DNA from: an uncultured Bacteroidia bacterium
Lineage (GTDB): Bacteria > Bacteroidota > Bacteroidia > Bacteroidales > F082
Direction of reading: 5' to 3'
DNA: 64,000 nt
NCBI GenBank assembly: GCA_902801625.1
Contig: CADCJI010000005.1
Span: 177,696 to 241,695 of the forward strand
A program made the position numbers and the translations under genes. The notes under the pieces were generated by a model, which made no database searches, was not told the DNA's origin, and saw only the letters and a list, made by a program, of their open reading frames with translations. Below are positions 16,181-25,333 of the stretch, piece after piece (position 1 is the first letter of the stretch; each line of letters opens with the position of its first letter).

Positions 16181-19100
16181 ATGAATATACTTCATATATC
16201 AGATTTACATTTTGATGGTTCTGCCAAGTTGACGGATACTGTTATAGGTAAGATTGTGGATTCTCTTAAGGAGAAGAACAAGCATGTGGACTTTATCTTG
16301 TTCACAGGCGATTTAGTACAGTCAGCTACGATAAAAGGTCATTATGATTTGGCCAAAGAAAAACTGTTCGACTATTTTTGTGATACACTTCAAATACCAT
16401 CAACAAATGTTATTTTTTGCCCAGGCAATCATGATATAGACAGAAGTAGCAAGCATCCTGCTGTGATGCCCTACTTCAAACAGGAAATTAATAGCTCTAA
16501 AGATCTTAGTGATTTCTATAAGGCAAAAAATAAGGTTTATAACGATTCACTAAGTACTCTTGCTAACTATCAATCATTTGCCAAGACATATCATACTACG
16601 GTTGATGATATCTTCAGTGACCTTTACAGCTTACATTATCGCTCATACAATAATGAGACAATTGCATTTGTATGCATATATACACCTTGGCTTTCAGCTA
16701 TATGGGATGACAAGGGAGAGTTGGATGACGGCAATCTTTGCTACCCTATCAACGCACTTGATGAGATATTAGAGATTGTCAAAAAGAAGGCGGACCGAAA
16801 GGTTCTTTTAATGCATCATCCCATAGGGGCAATGAAAAAGTATCTTGCATTTGAGATCGAAGACCGTATTTACAATAGTTTTGAGATGTTGTTTACTGGC
16901 CATGTTCACAAAGTGATGAACGTAGCTCGGCATACTGGTGAGAATGGATTGTTTGAGCATACGGCAAAAGCAACATTAACAAAAGGCTCAGCAATAGGAT
17001 GTACCTTTATTGAGAACTTGGATTATGAGCCTAATAAGTATCTGGTAAGTGAGATAACCTATGTAAGAGACTCGAATGAGTGCCACTTTAGCTCTGAACC
17101 AGTTGTGGTTACTATTCCCGTGGGGCAAGAGAAGGAAGAACAAATACGTCTCAGAACAAAGGTTCATGAGCGCATTGAAGTAGAGATGCAGAATGCCAAT
17201 AACCTCCTGCTTCAGAATGATGAAAGCGATGAGAATTCTTTCTTGACGAAGTTTAATGCTCCAAATATTAAGACCCAACGTGAAGATACTGCAAATTCAT
17301 ACTTAACGTCATCTGTATTAATGAGCGAATTATATGCAGCACAGAGCAATTTCATTATCTTTGGGCGCGACAAATGTGGTAAATCAACTCTTCTTAGGCG
17401 CATTCAATTGGAGTATTTAATGAATTATACTTCATATCAAAGAATTCCACTCTATCTTGATGCCAAGCAGGAATGCAATAAAATAGATGATAAATATGAT
17501 TTAGAACAGATTCTAAGGAACTATCTCGCAATTAACACGAGGCAAGCTTCAGCAATTTCTCAGAGGGATACTTTGGTATTGCTGGTTGACAACTTTCGAC
17601 CGGATGATGCGTTCTGTAATTATCTAAGTGTATTTATCAAAACCCACCCTTATTGCGTTCTTTTCCTTGCGACCGACGACAACGTAAGCAACGGTATCTT
17701 GATAGATAATTTAGACTTTATTAAAGAAGGCAATTTCTATAAAGTGTTTTTTCATAATCTTCGCCGACAGGAGATTATTAAATATACAGATGCCAATCTT
17801 TCGAATACAGAAAATAAAGAAGCGGTTCAAGAAAAGATCATGAAGCTATGTAAACAAATGGAGTTGCCTTTTAATTATTGGACCATTTCGCTTTTTCTGC
17901 TAATTCATCATAAGTCCTCCGACGCTTATAGTAAAAATTTATTTGCTATATTGGATTATTGTGTTGATGAGATTTTTGACAAGAAGAAGTTTCTTGTAAA
18001 AGAGGCTCAAATAACATTTCCGCAGATAAAAATGGTTACAGCCTCATTAGCCTCGTACCTTTTCAAGAACCATGAAGCCACGGTATATAGCGCTTATGAT
18101 TATGAAATTCTCCAATATTTGGAAATGGAGTTTAAAAAGAATGTAAGAATCAACGCGCAGCCAAGGATGGTATTTGATTTTCTCAACGGTTGCGGTATGC
18201 TCAAGTCTCAGGCCGATGGACGGTATTGTTTCCGTCTTAATGGTTTTTTTGAGTATTTCCTGGCATATCATATGACGAGGGATGCTAATTTTAAAAAAGA
18301 AATACTTTCTGATGAGGTTAAGTATCTTGGGTTCCGAAATCAGCTAGAGATTTATAGTGGGTTGAAGAATGATGATGCTGAGACATTGAATCTTGTATTT
18401 GATAAGACGGTTTCGAAATGCAAGCCTTTGTTTACAAAATACGGCGAGGATAAAGATGCAAAACTTGTAGAAATCGTTAGCATACCACAACAATTAGAAG
18501 AAGAGCTCAAGCAAATATCTATACAGAATGCGCTCTCTCCTATGGAGAAAGCTAAAATAGAAGATGTTACAGAAGGTGTTCCAGAGCTTCGTTCCGATGT
18601 TCATCTCATGTATAGGTATGATCCAACTTCAACTAAGATAGAGGTGGTTGAGAGGTATCTTTCCATTTTGGCTCGTGTATTTAAGAATATTGACAATGTT
18701 GATGGCCAGAATGTTGATATTATAAAGATTTTCAACTCAATAATTGATTTTTATTGCGATTTTGGTTATTACATAGTAGAAAACATAGCAGGTGAAGTTA
18801 AGGAAGAATTGAAAAAAGAAGGCACATCGGATTTTAATGACTCTGATGAAATGAGGCTTCTCAAGATGATGACGTATTCCAGTCCAGTACTCGCTCAAAC
18901 ATTCCTTTATGATGGCTTGGGACATTATTCTCTTGTTCGTTTGCTAAAAATTAAGATAGATGAATTGAGAAATGAAAAAGAAACAAATCAATATCGTTTG
19001 TTTGTGCTGTACTTTACTTTGTTTGATATCTCACTTGTTGAGAACTATCGAATGATAGACCAGGCTATTGAGGATATTACAAAAATACCAATCCTGCGTT

Positions 19101-19288
19101 ATATGATGTTCCTGAAAGTGAACTACTATCTGGCCTTCAAATCTTACGGGAATAATCAAATGTCCACTTTCTTGCAAGAAAGGGCAAAAAAAATCAAAAT
19201 CCTTCTTGATAACAAAACGGATGTAGATAAACTCCAACAGGCATTAAGTGATACAAGAAAAACAGGATTAGTTACTAGAAACGAATAA
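16181..19288 (+). CDS. Metallophosphatase fused to a STAND-like P-loop NTPase
   Basis: A 1035-residue protein. The N-terminal calcineurin-like phosphoesterase (residues 1-~290) has all motifs: S-D-L-H-F-D-G, T-G-D-L, P-G-N-H-D, M-H-H-P and T-G-H-V-H. A linker follows, then a P-loop NTPase: Walker A G-R-D-K-C-G-K-S-T (~395-403) and Walker B-like L-V-L-L-V-D-N-F (~465-472). The C-terminal ~550 residues are helical with no recognised motif and may sense a ligand, as in STAND immune proteins. The enzyme-NTPase-sensor architecture resembles Avs/NACHT anti-phage proteins, with a phosphoesterase (nuclease or nucleotide hydrolase) as effector. No membrane helices are seen. It probably works with the PIN-like gene just upstream. 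It is the last gene of island I. Confidence 0.8.
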   Translation: MNILHISDLHFDGSAKLTDTVIGKIVDSLKEKNKHVDFILFTGDLVQSATIKGHYDLAKEKLFDYFCDTLQIPSTNVIFCPGNHDIDRSSKHPAVMPYFKQEINSSKDLSDFYKAKNKVYNDSLSTLANYQSFAKTYHTTVDDIFSDLYSLHYRSYNNETIAFVCIYTPWLSAIWDDKGELDDGNLCYPINALDEILEIVKKKADRKVLLMHHPIGAMKKYLAFEIEDRIYNSFEMLFTGHVHKVMNVARHTGENGLFEHTAKATLTKGSAIGCTFIENLDYEPNKYLVSEITYVRDSNECHFSSEPVVVTIPVGQEKEEQIRLRTKVHERIEVEMQNANNLLLQNDESDENSFLTKFNAPNIKTQREDTANSYLTSSVLMSELYAAQSNFIIFGRDKCGKSTLLRRIQLEYLMNYTSYQRIPLYLDAKQECNKIDDKYDLEQILRNYLAINTRQASAISQRDTLVLLVDNFRPDDAFCNYLSVFIKTHPYCVLFLATDDNVSNGILIDNLDFIKEGNFYKVFFHNLRRQEIIKYTDANLSNTENKEAVQEKIMKLCKQMELPFNYWTISLFLLIHHKSSDAYSKNLFAILDYCVDEIFDKKKFLVKEAQITFPQIKMVTASLASYLFKNHEATVYSAYDYEILQYLEMEFKKNVRINAQPRMVFDFLNGCGMLKSQADGRYCFRLNGFFEYFLAYHMTRDANFKKEILSDEVKYLGFRNQLEIYSGLKNDDAETLNLVFDKTVSKCKPLFTKYGEDKDAKLVEIVSIPQQLEEELKQISIQNALSPMEKAKIEDVTEGVPELRSDVHLMYRYDPTSTKIEVVERYLSILARVFKNIDNVDGQNVDIIKIFNSIIDFYCDFGYYIVENIAGEVKEELKKEGTSDFNDSDEMRLLKMMTYSSPVLAQTFLYDGLGHYSLVRLLKIKIDELRNEKETNQYRLFVLYFTLFDISLVENYRMIDQAIEDITKIPILRYMMFLKVNYYLAFKSYGNNQMSTFLQERAKKIKILLDNKTDVDKLQQALSDTRKTGLVTRNE

Positions 19289-19392
19289 ACATTTAAGGCA
19301 TAGAGTCTTCATTTCTTCACACACAGCCCCAGAGCCAGGCTGTCAAATCGCAAACAAAAGAATTGAAACTTAAATAAATACAAACATTTACA

Positions 19393-20148
19393 ATGATCAA
19401 CATAGGAATTATCGGCTGTGGCTTCGTAGGCGGAGCCCTTAAAGATTGGTTGGAACACAACAATCCTGAATGCAAACTCTTCATCAGCGACCCGCCCAAG
19501 GGTTACAATGATGATTTGAGCAATATTGATATTGCATTTTTGCAGATACATGTCCCTACCGAAGAAGACGGTACGCAGGATTTGCGACTTATGAAGGAGC
19601 TGATTACCGCTCTTCCCGATGTGCCCGTGTTCGTTCGTACCACCATTCTTCCGGGCACTAGCGAGATGCTTTCCCGTGAAACAGGACACAAGGTACATTA
19701 TATGCCCGAGTTCCTTACCGAACGCACGCATATCGAGGACTTCAAGAAGCAGACCATGGTCTTCACTGGTGCACATGAGTTGCTTTCCAAGATTTTTGTC
19801 GGCAAGAAGTATACCGTTATGACCCCTTTGGAGGCTGAGCTAACGAAATATATGCACAACGTGTTTGGTGCCTATAAGGTCACCTACTTCAACGCTTGCC
19901 GCGAGTACTGCGAGCAGATGGGTGCTGACTGGAGCAAGGTGCATACAGGCATACTTCTTTCGGGCTATATTAACGACACCCATACTTATGTCCCTGGTCC
20001 TGATGGCAAGTATGGTTACGGTGGCAAGTGTTTCCCCAAGGACGTGAACGCCTTCGCCAAGATGACCGAAGGCACGCCTCTTGGAACGCTTTTGGAGCAT
20101 CTCCATGAATTGAACGTTCATTTCCGTGGGGTGGAGGAGCATATTTAA
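19393..20148 (+). CDS. Short UDP-glucose/GDP-mannose dehydrogenase family protein
   Basis: A 251-residue protein. It has the NAD-binding I-G-I-I-G-C-G-F-V-G start and T-T-I-L-P-G-T-S, then Y-M-P-E-F-L-T-E-R and the catalytic-Cys block G-G-K-C-F-P-K-D-V-N-A-F. The C-terminal UDP-binding domain of standard enzymes is absent. Short members of this type do occur in capsule clusters, so it may be functional on its own. It would oxidise a nucleotide sugar to a uronate. It follows island I, whose other edge carries a 5' stub of a canonical dehydrogenase. Because the proteins differ, it is not simply the displaced 3' half of that stub. Confidence 0.8.
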   Translation: MINIGIIGCGFVGGALKDWLEHNNPECKLFISDPPKGYNDDLSNIDIAFLQIHVPTEEDGTQDLRLMKELITALPDVPVFVRTTILPGTSEMLSRETGHKVHYMPEFLTERTHIEDFKKQTMVFTGAHELLSKIFVGKKYTVMTPLEAELTKYMHNVFGAYKVTYFNACREYCEQMGADWSKVHTGILLSGYINDTHTYVPGPDGKYGYGGKCFPKDVNAFAKMTEGTPLGTLLEHLHELNVHFRGVEEHI

Positions 20149-20194
20149 GATTAATTCAGAGTATTATACCATTTCAAGTGAATGTATTAAAGTT

Positions 20195-20430
20195 AAGGTA
20201 CTACTGGTTACATGAGGTACCAACAGCTTTTGCAATGCAATAAAAACCGCTTCCTACGAACTGAAATCGAAGAGATTCGTATCATCAGTAGTGACGAAAA
20301 GAAATAGGTTGATTTAAGGCACGATTTCCAAATGGGCTTCAATCATTGTATAACTTGTCCATGAAAGCACCACTGAAAGATGTGGCAGACACCCATGCGA
20401 GATGTAAAGAGAGTTTTTTCTTGGAATTTA
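20195..20430 (+). pseudogene. Decayed capE-like (nucleotide-sugar dehydratase) remnant
   Basis: In the 320-bp gap before the flippase, one phase reads F-L-R-T-E-I-E-E-I-R-I-I-S-S-D-E-K-K-stop-V-D-L-R-H-D-F-Q. The intact capE reads F-L-R-T-D-I-G-E-I-R-I-F-S-R-D-E-K-K-Q-D-D-M-R-H-D-F-Q at residues ~26-52. An upstream ggtactactggttacatgag corresponds to the G-G-T-G-S-F-G loop. Downstream, the match to the A-A-A-L-K-Q-V-P-S-C-E-F-F region is patchy and frame-shifted. It contains stops and is clearly non-functional. It indicates a former or donor dehydratase gene at this place in the locus. Confidence 0.75.
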
Positions 20431-20468
20431 TTGTAGGAAAGATTTTTTGAATCAAATATGCATTTTTG

Positions 20469-22001
20469 ATGACGTCTCATATAGAAGATAATAAAAGAAT
20501 TGCGAAGAATACTGTAATGCTTTATTTGCGGATGTTCTTGATTATGGGAGTGAGCTTATACACTTCTAGAGTCGTTCTGCAAGTACTGGGAGTAACTGAT
20601 TACGGTATTTATAATGTTGTTGGTGGAGTTGTCTCCTTGTTTTCTTTTATCCATAGTGCGATGACAAGTGCCACGCAACGATATATTACATTTGCATTAG
20701 GTAAAGAAGACCAACAAAACTTACATAATACTTTTTGCACGTCGCTGAACATTCATGCGTTCATAGCTTTTGTACTAGTTGTGTTAGCGGAAACTATTGG
20801 CTTATGGTTTTTAAATGTAAAAATGACTATTCCAATAGAGCGAATGAGAGCTGCTAATTGGGTGTATCAGATGTCTGTTCTTTCTACAGTGGTACTTATA
20901 ATGAGTTCTCCGTATAATGCATTGATCATTGCCCACGAAAAAATGTCGGCATTTGCATATATTTCTGTTTTGGATGTCTCACTTAAATTGGCTATTGTCT
21001 TTATATTAAAGTGCTTAGGGTCAGATAAGTTGATTCTATATGCAATCCTTGTGTTTTCTATACAATTACTGATTCGATTTATTTATACAGCTTATTGTAA
21101 GAAGAACTTTATTGAGTCAAAATACAAGTTTGTTTGGGATAAACCACTTACTTTTGAGATGATGTCTTATTCGCTTTGGAGTCTATGGGGAAACCTCGCT
21201 GTTGTTTTCTCTGACCAAGGTGTTAACATACTCTTAAATATGTTCTTTGGTCCTACGGTCAATGCAGCACGTGGCGTTACGATGCAGGTCAAAAACGCCA
21301 TAAATGGATTCAGTTCCAATTTCCAGATGGCGATGAACCCACAAATCACAAAGAATTATGCAAAAGGAGACCTAAAGCAGATGCATTCTCTTGTGTTCGC
21401 ATCTTCAAAATATTCTTTCTTTTTGTTATACATATTAACTCTTCCGTTGATTTTGGAAGCCCCTACAATCTTGGATATTTGGCTTGATGTAGTGCCTGAG
21501 CATAGTGTTAATTTCCTTAGGATTGTGCTCATCATTACCATAATACAGGCTCTTGCTGGCCCTATGACAGTATCCGCTCAGGCTAATGGGAAGATTAAGA
21601 AATACCAAGCCATAGTAGGAGGGATACTATTACTAACCTTGCCGTTTTCGTTTATTGGATTAAAGATTTGGAATATACCAGAGGTTGTATTTGTCACTGA
21701 CCTCGTCGTTTCATTTATGGCTCAAGTAATTCGTCTGTTTCTTGTAAGAAAGATGGTAAACTTTTCTCTTCGAGCTTATTTTTCGGTAGTAGTATCACGC
21801 ATCGTTCTGGTGACAATTGCTTCTGCGATAATACCTATTTTGGCTCATATTGTTTTGCCGAAAACATTTCTTTCAGCATTATTGGTTGTTTTTATTTCTG
21901 TAGTTCTTGTGGCTATTAGTATTTATTTTCTCGGCCTTTCAAGTGCAGAACGAGTTTTTGTCAACAATAAGGTCACCCATTTTATTAGAAGAAAGAAATG
22001 A
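20469..22001 (+). CDS. Polysaccharide flippase, Wzx-like (MATE/MOP superfamily)
   Basis: A 510-residue integral membrane protein with about 12-14 hydrophobic helices. The N-terminus I-A-K-N-T-V-M-L-Y-L-R-M-F, then S-R-V-V-L-Q-V-L-G-V-T-D-Y-G-I-Y-N-V-V-G-G, is the typical Bacteroides lipopolysaccharide/capsule flippase signature. It would flip the undecaprenyl-linked repeat unit to the periplasmic side. ATG 20469 is used in place of the TTG three bases upstream. Its stop overlaps the next start by four bases (ATGA). It opens the tightly coupled run wzx - Fe-S protein - pyruvyl transferase - glycosyltransferase. Confidence 0.88.
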   Translation: MTSHIEDNKRIAKNTVMLYLRMFLIMGVSLYTSRVVLQVLGVTDYGIYNVVGGVVSLFSFIHSAMTSATQRYITFALGKEDQQNLHNTFCTSLNIHAFIAFVLVVLAETIGLWFLNVKMTIPIERMRAANWVYQMSVLSTVVLIMSSPYNALIIAHEKMSAFAYISVLDVSLKLAIVFILKCLGSDKLILYAILVFSIQLLIRFIYTAYCKKNFIESKYKFVWDKPLTFEMMSYSLWSLWGNLAVVFSDQGVNILLNMFFGPTVNAARGVTMQVKNAINGFSSNFQMAMNPQITKNYAKGDLKQMHSLVFASSKYSFFLLYILTLPLILEAPTILDIWLDVVPEHSVNFLRIVLIITIIQALAGPMTVSAQANGKIKKYQAIVGGILLLTLPFSFIGLKIWNIPEVVFVTDLVVSFMAQVIRLFLVRKMVNFSLRAYFSVVVSRIVLVTIASAIIPILAHIVLPKTFLSALLVVFISVVLVAISIYFLGLSSAERVFVNNKVTHFIRRKK

Positions 22002-23146
22002 TAATAATAACCGACAAACATTTCTGCTGTGGTTGCTCTGCTTGCGTACAATCGTGTCCCAAGCATTGTATAACACTGTGCAATGATCATGAAGGATTTC
22101 AATATCCTGTTGTTGATATATCTGTTTGTATTAACTGCAAATTGTGCGAGAAGGTCTGCCCGTATTTCAATAAAAGCGAAGAAAGGAAGCCTTTAGAAAT
22201 AGAGATTGCACACAATCCTGATACTAGAATTCGAGAGGATTCCTCATCTGGAGGTTTGTTTTCTTTGTTGGCCGAATATATTATCAAAAATAACGGAGTT
22301 GTATTTGGGGCGAGGTATGATAAAAACTGGGATGTCGTTCACGACTATACGGATAGCATTGATAATCTTTCTGTTTTCCGTGGCTCTAAGTATGTTCAAA
22401 GCATGATAGGCGATTCTTACAAAGTTGCTAAGTGTTTTCTTGAGAACGGGAATTTGGTTTTGTTCACAGGAACTCCTTGCCAAGTATATTCACTGAAAAG
22501 GTTTCTAAGGAAAAGTTATGACAACTTATATACAGTAGATATCGTTTGTCACGGCGTTCCAAGCCCAAAAGTATGGAGAGATTACTTGAACTACATAAAT
22601 CCCGGTAAAGAGGAAATCGTTGCTATCAATATGAGAGACAAGAGCAGAAGTTGGTCTCGGTATAGCTATAAGATAAAATCAAGCCGAGGAATGCTGTATG
22701 ATGACTATGCTGCTAATTCAGAATACCTTCACATGTACATCAATGGCTTTTCAGTACGCCCTTCTTGTTTTAATTGTCCTGTTAAAAATGGTAGGTCACA
22801 AAGCGATATTACTTTAGCCGATGCTTGGGGTATTAATCGAGTTTATCCTTCTATGAATGATGAAAAAGGGATCAGTGTAGTATGTATCAATTCGTTGGCT
22901 GGAAAAAAATTATACAACTCAATTGAAAAGGAGTCAAAACCATTCCCATTAAATGTCTTTTATGCAGAGAACCCCTCTTTCCATTCTTCTGCAAGTGATA
23001 CTGAACTCCGAGATACTTTTTGGGAGTTATATGAAAAAGAAGGAATAGGAGCTTACTACACCATCAAGAAGATGATGAAACGGCCTCTGTATAAGAGATT
23101 GTTGCACAAAGTATTCAATGTATTCAAATTTGACAAAAATCCATGA
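21998..23146 (+). CDS. Coenzyme F420 hydrogenase/dehydrogenase beta-subunit-like Fe-S protein
   Basis: A 382-residue protein with two 4Fe-4S ferredoxin motifs at the N-terminus (C-G-C-S-A-C-V-Q-S-C-P and C-I-N-C-K-L-C-E-K-V-C-P), followed by the FrhB-like domain (S-S-G-G-L-F, F-T-G-T-P-C-Q-V, D-I-V-C-H-G-V-P-S-P). Proteins of this type are often encoded beside polysaccharide pyruvyl transferases in capsule loci, as here. Their exact redox role in polymer modification is unknown. It overlaps wzx upstream and the pyruvyl transferase downstream by four bases each. Confidence 0.85.
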   Translation: MIIITDKHFCCGCSACVQSCPKHCITLCNDHEGFQYPVVDISVCINCKLCEKVCPYFNKSEERKPLEIEIAHNPDTRIREDSSSGGLFSLLAEYIIKNNGVVFGARYDKNWDVVHDYTDSIDNLSVFRGSKYVQSMIGDSYKVAKCFLENGNLVLFTGTPCQVYSLKRFLRKSYDNLYTVDIVCHGVPSPKVWRDYLNYINPGKEEIVAINMRDKSRSWSRYSYKIKSSRGMLYDDYAANSEYLHMYINGFSVRPSCFNCPVKNGRSQSDITLADAWGINRVYPSMNDEKGISVVCINSLAGKKLYNSIEKESKPFPLNVFYAENPSFHSSASDTELRDTFWELYEKEGIGAYYTIKKMMKRPLYKRLLHKVFNVFKFDKNP

Positions 23147-24183
23147 AGATAGGCATTTTAAGTTTAGTTTTAGGCCGTAACTATGGAGGCATCCTCCAAC
23201 AATATGCTCTAAAAAAATATCTTGAGTCGCAAGGACATCAGGTAGTTATACTGAACCGACAACCTAATGAGAGTAACTTTATAAAACAAACCTTACGCGA
23301 GATGCTTAAAGCGGTCGGTATGAAAAGGTTCAATACTTTTCCTAGGAAAGAGCCCAACTTACAATCCTTCATTCAAAGGGAGTTCCAAGTAACCGCACCT
23401 GTATCATCTTCAAAAGCTTTTAAGGTGTTATGTCGGACAGAAAACATTGACGCGATTGTGTATGGCAGTGACCAGATTTGGCGTTGTGAGTTTGAACGGC
23501 ACTATGGATTAGACTATTTTGGCGTATCTACGCCTGTCACTATAAAACAGGTAGCGTATGCCCCGTCTTTTGGATTAGATACATGGGAGTACTCAACTCA
23601 AGAAACAACACAAATTACCAAATCTTTTGCGAATTTCACAGCAATTTCTTCCAGAGAAGAATCTGGCGTGAGTCTTATCAAGAATTATCTCCACTATGAT
23701 GCTGTATTGGTTTGCGACCCCACCATTTTGCTTACAGCCGACGATTATTCCAAGATTGCATCAAAACCATTGCAAAGCAAACCATATTGTTTTGTCTATT
23801 GGCTCGGAGATAAGGAAACAATGGACGAAGTTGTTAATAACCATTTACAAGAAAAAGGTTTGGATGTCATCTCTATCAATTTGAGAACAGACTATCCGTT
23901 GTCCTCTATCGAGGACTGGCTTTCATATATTAAAAATGCGGAGTATGTCATTACCGATTCTTTTCATGGAACCGTGTTCTCGCTACTCTTTCACAAACAG
24001 TTCTACATCCATTGTAACAAATCAGGTGGATTCAGCCGACTTGAAACTCTACTCAAGAGAGTCGGTGCAGGAAGCAAGTTGATTAATCCTAATATTGAAA
24101 TAGATTATTCGGTAATAAATAATCGAGTGAGCGAGTTCCGCAGTCATTCACAGTCATTCTTAAACCAAGCTTTATCACAATGA
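23143..24183 (+). CDS. Polysaccharide pyruvyl transferase family protein
   Basis: A 346-residue protein beginning M-K-I-G-I-L-S-L-V-L-G-R-N-Y-G-G-I-L-Q-Q-Y-A-L, with Y-G-S-D-Q-I-W-R near residue 107 and the characteristic D-S-F-H-G-T-V-F-S-L-L-F. The family transfers pyruvate from phosphoenolpyruvate to a sugar as a ketal. A role decorating the capsule repeat unit fits the neighbours. It is coupled by ATGA overlaps to the Fe-S protein before it and the glycosyltransferase after it. Confidence 0.88.
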   Translation: MKIGILSLVLGRNYGGILQQYALKKYLESQGHQVVILNRQPNESNFIKQTLREMLKAVGMKRFNTFPRKEPNLQSFIQREFQVTAPVSSSKAFKVLCRTENIDAIVYGSDQIWRCEFERHYGLDYFGVSTPVTIKQVAYAPSFGLDTWEYSTQETTQITKSFANFTAISSREESGVSLIKNYLHYDAVLVCDPTILLTADDYSKIASKPLQSKPYCFVYWLGDKETMDEVVNNHLQEKGLDVISINLRTDYPLSSIEDWLSYIKNAEYVITDSFHGTVFSLLFHKQFYIHCNKSGGFSRLETLLKRVGAGSKLINPNIEIDYSVINNRVSEFRSHSQSFLNQALSQ

Positions 24184-25331
24184 CAATAACATTTTTTTCA
24201 AACTTTCTGAATATCCATCAGTTACCATTCTGCGAGGAATTGATGAAACATATCGGGTCAGAGAATTTCAAGTTTGTGGCCACGAGGCAGATGGATCAGG
24301 ATCGCGTGCAGATGAGTTTTGAGGATATGAATGTCACGAAACCATTTGTAGTTAGAGCTTATGAAAGTAGATACCTCTATGATGAAGCAAAAAAGTTGGC
24401 TTTAGATAGTGATGTTGCAATAATGGGTTCTGCGCCAATGGAGTTTACCAAGATAAGGATGAGGACTAATCGTCTGACCTTCCAATATTCCGAGAGATTG
24501 TTGAAGTTGGGTTGGAAGGCTATCTTGATGCCGGGATTTTGTCGCTCGTATGTTCATAAGTTTTTGATGAATAAAAACAAAAAGATGTATGTGCTTTGTG
24601 CAAGCGCATATACAGCGACCGATCTTCAATTATTATGTTTTCCAAGAAAAAAGTGCTTTAAGTGGGGATATTTTCCGGAAATGAAGCCGTATCCAAATTA
24701 TGATTTCCTTCACGAAAAGAAATCAGGATTAAAGCGTTCGGGTGTTTCCATCCTATGGGCTGGTAGGCTTATAGGATGGAAACATCCCGAAGAAGCTCTT
24801 TTTGTTGCAAAACATCTTAAAAACAGAGCCAAGGTATTTACAATGGAAATCATTGGTGACGGTCCGTTGCGTACAGATTTAGAGAAAAAAGTTTCCGCAC
24901 TTGGCTTGTCCGATAATGTTCATTTACTTGGTGCTCAGAGTCATAATGTCGTCTTGGATAAAATGGAGCAAGCGGACATATTCTTGTTTACTTCTGACAG
25001 AAATGAAGGCTGGGGTGCAGTTCTCAACGAAGCAATGAATGCTGGTTGTGCAATAGTAGCGAGCGATGCTATTGGATCAGCACCATTCCTCATTAGGGAT
25101 GGAGAAAACGGATATTTATATTCTGATGGAGAAAGTGCGCATTTGGCGAACAAGGTTTGCGAATTAATAGAGCATAGGGAAAGAATAGACTCCTTCTCGA
25201 AGAATGCTTTTATTACAATTAATGAAGATTGGGGCATAGAAAATGCCACGAATAAGTTTATAAAGCTTATAAATGGATTAATAACCCAAGGGAACAATCC
25301 GATTAAGGATGGCCCCTGTTCAAACGCATAA
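24180..25331 (+). CDS. Glycosyltransferase, GT4-like
   Basis: A 383-residue GT-B protein. The donor-site E-x7-E region reads R-N-E-G-W-G-A-V-L-N-E-A-M-N-A-G-C-A-I-V, and I-I-G-D-G-P-L precedes it. The N-terminal half is variable and gives no acceptor clue. Overlapping starts tie it to the pyruvyl transferase. Confidence 0.85.
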   Translation: MTITFFSNFLNIHQLPFCEELMKHIGSENFKFVATRQMDQDRVQMSFEDMNVTKPFVVRAYESRYLYDEAKKLALDSDVAIMGSAPMEFTKIRMRTNRLTFQYSERLLKLGWKAILMPGFCRSYVHKFLMNKNKKMYVLCASAYTATDLQLLCFPRKKCFKWGYFPEMKPYPNYDFLHEKKSGLKRSGVSILWAGRLIGWKHPEEALFVAKHLKNRAKVFTMEIIGDGPLRTDLEKKVSALGLSDNVHLLGAQSHNVVLDKMEQADIFLFTSDRNEGWGAVLNEAMNAGCAIVASDAIGSAPFLIRDGENGYLYSDGESAHLANKVCELIEHRERIDSFSKNAFITINEDWGIENATNKFIKLINGLITQGNNPIKDGPCSNA

Positions 25332-25333
25332 AT

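Noticed and set aside
19393-20148. Reading this gene as the displaced 3' part of the ugd stub at 6730
   Set aside because: It has its own complete NAD-binding start and its sequence differs from the stub, so it is a separate gene.
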